Assembly (NCBI GenBank): GCA_041752235.1
Contig: JBGSHM010000010.1
Span: forward strand, 62,001-126,000
Direction: 5' to 3'
DNA: 64,000 nt
Origin: SpSt-398 sp041752235
GTDB taxonomy: Bacteria > Bacteroidota > Bacteroidia > Chitinophagales > Chitinophagaceae
Shown here: positions 60,713-64,000 of the stretch, one piece after another
How the letters are laid out: each line of letters begins with the position of its first letter
Numbering within the stretch: the stretch's first letter is position 1
Made by a program: the position numbers and the translations under genes
The notes under the pieces: generated by a model
Database searches by the model: none
The model's input: only the letters and a program-made list of their open reading frames with translations
Told to the model about the DNA's origin: nothing

Positions 60713-62950
60713 TTAATCAATTAATAATTGCGTCACCGCGGCTGTGTTCAAGGCCCATTCACGCGTGTAGGCCTCCTCCGCCTCCTCTGCTGAATCTACT
60801 GATGTCAGCCCTTGTGCTTTTGCCTTTAGTTCCAACAGTTTTCCGACTGTAATTTTGGCCTCCAATTTGCCTATTAAGGCGCGTACGTTGGAAGCACTTA
60901 AGTTACCAACCACCTGACCTCCAAATGGCATTTCCAGCCAAATAATCTGTCTTTTTACCACATCCAATACACCAAACACCAATCCTTTACTCAAGGTTCG
61001 GCCAACTCTGATTTGGTGCTGCACACATGATGGATCATAAGCCACCCCGGTCTTCGAAGATATATTCATCGGAAAGGCGCTATTCATCCATCCTACCACC
61101 AGGTTTGGCACTATGCTACCATTGCTATAAGCGTTACAAGCAAAGGTGACATATTTCGCTCCCGCCAAAGTCAGCTCATCCAGATTCAGGTTTATATACT
61201 CTGCCGTTCCTGCTTTATGGGGTATTTCTCGAATATCCCCACTATGCTTTGCGCCAGTTGCGACCAGATTATAATAGGAACATATTTCAGTTCTATCTGA
61301 AAAGGCAATATGGCAGCTAAGGTCCATGTCCATGTGTTGGGCGGGCAACCCTTTACCCCATTGCATAAACAAACGGACTGTGTTGCCCTCCAATGGAAAA
61401 CGCATACCCATTAAAGCCGAAGGCAAATCTTGAACCGTTTCACTTCTATCACCAATAGCAACAGGTAGGTGAAACAGAACTTTATCAATAAAGATCGTTT
61501 TGCAATCGTTCCTTTTTTGAGCAAACCGTTGTTCTATCGTATCCAAACAAAGGTCTTCAATCATCCCTTGCATTTCTTTTAACTGATCTATCGTATACAA
61601 TCGGACAAGGGGGTTAGCAGGTATTTTCTTTGACACACCACCTAACGGTTTTACTGACCTTTTTCTTTCCGGATCGAAATAACCTTCTGCATAACTGTTC
61701 AAGGTAAGCAAAAGCCGGGCAGGCAATTGATGTGTAATACTCTTAAATGCTTCTACTGTTCTATCTGGCCCAAACCATAACATATTGGCAAATAAAGAAC
61801 GGGCAAACATACCGGGACGTTGTTGAAGTAACTCGAACGTTGCATTCACATCATTCTTTAACCGGAAATAGGCAACCTTACCTGTCCACACTTCATACTC
61901 TTGGTTATAAAAGATATCCATGATTTCCTTTAATTTCTCAAACCCCTTCTGTCGAGCATATTCAGCTAACCGCAAAGCCCTTATGAAACGGACCCACATG
62001 GATCTTTTAGCATGCATCAATTCACAAACTTTCGCCGTCTCCATGGGAAGATTATTCATCCACTCGGCCACCATTTTACACTGAGGCCTTGTGTACTTTA
62101 ATTTCAATTCCTGACGAGCTTTGAGTCCAGCCTCCGTACGTTTATCCAATGCACTGGTCATATGACTGCTATTCCTGGCTTTCCTTCGGATTATAGTTTT
62201 GGGCTCTGTTATTTGGAGGTCTCCCGTTTTCTTAAACCAGAGGTATCTCATAATGTCAACCGGTGTAGTTAGCAATGCTCCTGCCTGGGATTCTTTATTT
62301 TCCTCTACCAATGCGTCAACTACAGTTATGAGTGTTTCCTTCATGGATATGGTTACATCAGGCAACTCAAAATATTTTAACAATATTCTTAAACTATCTA
62401 CCTGTGTTGCATCCAAGGCTGTTCTTGATCTTAGCAGATCGAGCAGAAGCTCCTTCATTTCCTTATTGCTCCATAGTTTCAATAACCGAGACTTACTTCC
62501 CTGGCCATACTTTTCAACCTTTGCCAATTGAAAGGGAGTCCCACAAAATGGACAGCCATTATACCTTTCCATGGGAAACGTATCATAAGGAATCAAATGA
62601 CCGCAGGCCAGGCGCGTCCCTTCAACAGACCTAAATAGATTGGCCATAGCTGTCACCCAATGATCTGATCTTTTCTCACCCGTTGGGATGTCCCATCCTT
62701 TGACCAGTGGCGCCCAGTTATTTTTTACTTGCAGCACTTCAATAAAGGCCTCGTAGATGGCCAACATGTCAGGCGGTTTGAGCCCATTCAACACATGTAA
62801 AAGCGGCTCTTCAACCGCATAACCAAGGCGTGACAAATTTGCCACCAGATTAGCTGTTGTTTCTCGCAGGGGAAGTTGACCTGCATCCCCTTCATTTCCT
62901 ACATAAACCGCATTAAAACGGATTCCAATTTTTAAAAGTTCCTTGTTCAT
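60713..62950 (-). CDS. RING-like/TerD-like protein of the MXAN_6230/SCO0854 type, RtcB partner
   Basis: A 745-residue protein. A zinc-finger/RING-like motif is at residues 116-136: C116 and H118 in LACGHLIP, C133 and C136 in GCPFCGTPF. A long helical middle (about 150-490) follows. The C-terminal part (about 515-680) resembles TerD-type domains: MDMDLSCHIAF, YYNL, HSGDIREIPHKAGTAEYINLNLDEL, ACNAYSNGSI, VVGWMNS. Layout and motifs recall the MXAN_6230/SCO0854 RING-domain family. It lies directly before rtcB and after the tRNA-like RNA, so a role in RNA repair is inferred. Confidence 0.75.
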   Translation of the reverse strand: MNKELLKIGIRFNAVYVGNEGDAGQLPLRETTANLVANLSRLGYAVEEPLLHVLNGLKPPDMLAIYEAFIEVLQVKNNWAPLVKGWDIPTGEKRSDHWVTAMANLFRSVEGTRLACGHLIPYDTFPMERYNGCPFCGTPFQLAKVEKYGQGSKSRLLKLWSNKEMKELLLDLLRSRTALDATQVDSLRILLKYFELPDVTISMKETLITVVDALVEENKESQAGALLTTPVDIMRYLWFKKTGDLQITEPKTIIRRKARNSSHMTSALDKRTEAGLKARQELKLKYTRPQCKMVAEWMNNLPMETAKVCELMHAKRSMWVRFIRALRLAEYARQKGFEKLKEIMDIFYNQEYEVWTGKVAYFRLKNDVNATFELLQQRPGMFARSLFANMLWFGPDRTVEAFKSITHQLPARLLLTLNSYAEGYFDPERKRSVKPLGGVSKKIPANPLVRLYTIDQLKEMQGMIEDLCLDTIEQRFAQKRNDCKTIFIDKVLFHLPVAIGDRSETVQDLPSALMGMRFPLEGNTVRLFMQWGKGLPAQHMDMDLSCHIAFSDRTEICSYYNLVATGAKHSGDIREIPHKAGTAEYINLNLDELTLAGAKYVTFACNAYSNGSIVPNLVVGWMNSAFPMNISSKTGVAYDPSCVQHQIRVGRTLSKGLVFGVLDVVKRQIIWLEMPFGGQVVGNLSASNVRALIGKLEAKITVGKLLELKAKAQGLTSVDSAEEAEEAYTREWALNTAAVTQLLID

Positions 62951-63000
62951 AGTTTTAAATTTTGAAAGATAATCTTGCCGCTGCTTAACCCAAATAAGAA

Positions 63001-63021
63001 GAAGTAAGCGCCAATTGACCT
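63001..63021 (-). repeat. 21-nt unit AGGTCAA-N7-TTACTTC, copy 3
   Basis: Third copy of the unit; N7 is TTGGCGC. It lies about 50 bases before the start of the RING-like gene, in its leader. No T-arm follows it, so the 3' half here may be lost or the unit may have another role. Confidence 0.7.
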
Positions 63022-63040
63022 TTCACGTTAAAGGTAATCA

Positions 63041-63112
63041 CCAAACTGCCTTAAAGGGCGGGATTCGAACCCGCGGTTGCCGCTGGAAGTAAGTTTGGTT
63101 TGACCTAATCAG
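63041..63112 (-). ncRNA. Second tRNA-like 3' half (T-arm without 5' half)
   Basis: After the second 21-nt unit come CAGCGGCAACCGC (short hairpin), then the T-arm GCGGG-TTCGAAT-CCCGC (63058-63074) and CCTTTAAG as acceptor-like 3' strand, but no matching 5' strand (a partner to CCTTTAA). CCAAAC in the unit and GTTTGG after the acceptor-like part (63041-63046) can close the whole piece as a stem. It looks like a separate module or a decayed tRNA. Confidence 0.65.
63086..63106 (-). repeat. 21-nt unit AGGTCAA-N7-TTACTTC, copy 2
   Basis: Second copy; N7 is ACCAAAC. The CCAAAC part complements GTTTGG 40 bases on. Confidence 0.75.
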
Positions 63113-63229
63113 AGGAGCAGATGGGACTCGAACCCATGACCCGGGCGTTTTAAGCGCTGAAGTAAATCTGCCTTGACCTAAAAAGATAATTAACCAGATT
63201 GACCTGCTCTACCACTGAGCTACTGCCCC
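63113..63229 (-). ncRNA. tRNA-like RNA with a 40-nt insertion between D-arm and anticodon arm
   Basis: 5' acceptor strand GGGGCAG (63223-63229) pairs with CTGCTCC (63114-63120). The D-arm GCTC-AGTGGTA-GAGC is standard. At the T-arm end is ATGGG-TTCGAGT-CCCAT (63121-63137). Between D-arm and the anticodon-like hairpin GCG-CTTAAAA-CGC (63145-63157) are about 46 extra bases, including the first 21-nt unit and a weaker AGGTCAA-N7-AATTATC. AATCTG and CAGATT in the insertion can pair. The anticodon arm is weak (3 pairs, apparent UAA). A normal tRNA is about 75 nt; this is 117. No CCA. Confidence 0.75.
63159..63179 (-). repeat. 21-nt unit AGGTCAA-N7-TTACTTC, copy 1
   Basis: First full copy; N7 is GGCAGAT. 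It lies inside the tRNA-like RNA. A weaker relative, AGGTCAA-N7-AATTATC, begins directly at the end of the D-arm (63185-63205). Confidence 0.75.
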
Positions 63230-63350
63230 TAATTAGCCGATAATTGAACAAGAGGACAGTTCATGTTTTGAAGAAGTATCTTGTTCTTGACCGGTAAAAA
63301 TGTTAAAGACCTCATCATTAAATCAACAACACAAAAATGCCTACCCTAAT

Positions 63351-63370
63351 ACGCAGTGAAGGTGCGCAGA
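63351..63370. promoter_or_regulatory. CGCA-N7-TGCG dyad, site 1
   Basis: ACGCAGTGAAGGTGCGCAGA: dyad CGCA-N7-TGCG. A second copy (16 of 20 bases equal) lies exactly 100 bp on. Likely operator of the divergent regulator. Confidence 0.5.
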
Positions 63371-63397
63371 TTGAAAAAAATTCAAATAAAATATATT

Positions 63398-63414
63398 ACA
63401 TTGAATTTCAATGT
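63398..63414. promoter_or_regulatory. 17-bp palindrome ACATTGAA-T-TTCAATGT
   Basis: A perfect dyad between the two CGCA-N7-TGCG sites. The half-site ACATTGAAT recurs at 63437-63445. It may be a second operator or part of a loop complex. Confidence 0.5.
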
Positions 63415-63450
63415 ATAAAGAATAAATAGATTACATACATTGAATAATCT

Positions 63451-63470
63451 ACGCAGTTCAATTGCGCAGA
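63451..63470. promoter_or_regulatory. CGCA-N7-TGCG dyad, site 2
   Basis: ACGCAGTTCAATTGCGCAGA, the partner of the site at 63351. It lies just before the -7 box of the regulator gene, so a bound protein would cover that promoter. Confidence 0.5.
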
Positions 63471-63474
63471 TGAT

Positions 63475-63482
63475 TATCTTTG
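63475..63482 (+). promoter_or_regulatory. Promoter -7 box of the WYL-type regulator gene
   Basis: TATCTTTG fits TAnnTTTG and lies 17-24 bases before the ATG, giving a leader of about 10 bases. Confidence 0.45.
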
Positions 63483-63498
63483 CCTTAAACTGCCCTCC

Positions 63499-64000
63499 AT
63501 GGCCATTCATAAACTTGCGCTCATTCGATACAAGACAATTGATAAGTGTTTACAGAACCGGTATCGAAAATGGACGTTGCAAGACCTGATCGAAAAAGTG
63601 TCAGAAGCTATTTATGATTTTGAAGGCATAGAGAATGGGGTCAGTAAACGCACGCTTCAAAGCGACATTCAATTAATGCGTAGTGATAAATTGGGTTATA
63701 GCGCCCCAATTGTCGTAATTGACAAAAAGTATTATACCTATTCGGATCCGGCATACAGTATAAACCAATCCAGGGTTACAGAGGCCGATCTGGAGAAAAT
63801 GAATGAAATAGTAAGCCTGCTTCAACAGATGAGTGGGTTCTCCTATTTTGAGGAAATGAGTGATATCATCGCCCGGTTGGAAAATTCCCTTAGAAAATCA
63901 TCAACTAATGGACAAAGCCATATTCAATTGGAAGGAAACCAATTGTTGAAAGGGATAGAATATATTGGACCACTTTATCAGGCCATACTTAAAAAAGTGC
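63499..64000 (+). CDS. WYL-type transcription regulator, partial
   Basis: The first 167 residues are in the window; the gene runs off the right edge. The N-terminus (KLALIRYKTIDKCLQNRYRKWTLQDLIEKVSEAIYDFEG) is a winged-helix domain followed by SKRTLQSDIQLMRS, a typical HTH recognition segment of WYL/DeoR-like regulators. The WYL domain itself lies past the edge. It is divergent from the tRNA-like RNA/RING/rtcB unit and probably regulates it; WYL domains are known to sense nucleic-acid ligands. Confidence 0.8.
   Translation, partial: MAIHKLALIRYKTIDKCLQNRYRKWTLQDLIEKVSEAIYDFEGIENGVSKRTLQSDIQLMRSDKLGYSAPIVVIDKKYYTYSDPAYSINQSRVTEADLEKMNEIVSLLQQMSGFSYFEEMSDIIARLENSLRKSSTNGQSHIQLEGNQLLKGIEYIGPLYQAILKKV

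Noticed and set aside
63041..63229. An ordinary cluster of two tRNA genes
   Set aside because: There is only one 5' half for two T-arms, the anticodon arms are weak or missing, and 21-nt repeated units lie in between.
63113..63229. A tRNA with a group I intron
   Set aside because: The insertion is only about 40 nt, sits between D-arm and anticodon arm, and has no intron core; group I introns are far longer.

Overview
The window looks like the chromosome of a Bacteroidota member, most likely Chitinophagaceae or a close relative. The evidence is a complete gldK-gldL-gldM-gldN type IX secretion/gliding core plus gldB, a MoxR-DUF58-BatD-like-BatA operon, DUF4271 beside hemD, several TonB receptors, ECF sigma factors, TAnnTTTG promoter boxes and few Shine-Dalgarno sites. 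I made no database comparison; all family names come from reading the translations.

From 0 to about 51.2 kb the window is ordinary chromosome. It holds a class III aminotransferase, gamma carbonic anhydrase, rsgA, the Bat operon, nadE/gldB, apaG, NADP isocitrate dehydrogenase, nadC and gpmI. Next come a haem-uptake group (haem-binding CxxCH protein, TonB receptor, PepSY protein), an ECF sigma factor with a membrane partner, uvrC, gldKLMN, a DUF255 protein, hemD, a BamA-like protein, hemW, gpsA, a tripartite efflux pair, a transsulfuration-type enzyme with a permease, a TonB receptor, a cobalamin riboswitch with btuB, a phosphodiesterase-like protein and marC. Many gene borders carry one of two kinds of intergenic repeat: a recurring family of about 80 bp built on TTACCGC-(A/C)AAGAC words (seven copies), and locus-specific inverted repeats of short words, one of them a hairpin of about 47 bp.

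From 51.35 to about 57 kb the window is accessory. A tRNA-Arg(CCG) gene has its 3' end and downstream flank (76 bp, 3 mismatches) repeated 3046 bp further on. This brackets a small island with a possible small RNA, a stand-alone CdiA-type tRNase-like protein, an unknown anchored protein and an esterase. Beyond it lie REP-like palindrome clusters present twice, a truncated operon remnant and diverged repeats. An HxlR regulator, an NADP-binding reductase and a membrane ferredoxin protein follow.

The most interesting locus is 59.2-64.0 kb. An RtcB RNA ligase lies 10 nt behind a 745-residue protein with a zinc-finger/RING-like motif and a TerD-like C-terminal region. Upstream on the same strand is a non-standard tRNA-like RNA. 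It has a tRNA 5' half (acceptor strand and D-arm), then 3' halves with T-arms, separated by a 21-nt unit AGGTCAA-N7-TTACTTC that occurs three times, plus a weaker fourth copy. A WYL/HTH-type regulator is divergent from it across a region with two CGCA-N7-TGCG dyads exactly 100 bp apart and a 17-bp palindrome. My inference is an RNA-repair or RNA-damage-sensing system in which the tRNA-like RNA is a substrate, sensor or decoy for RtcB.
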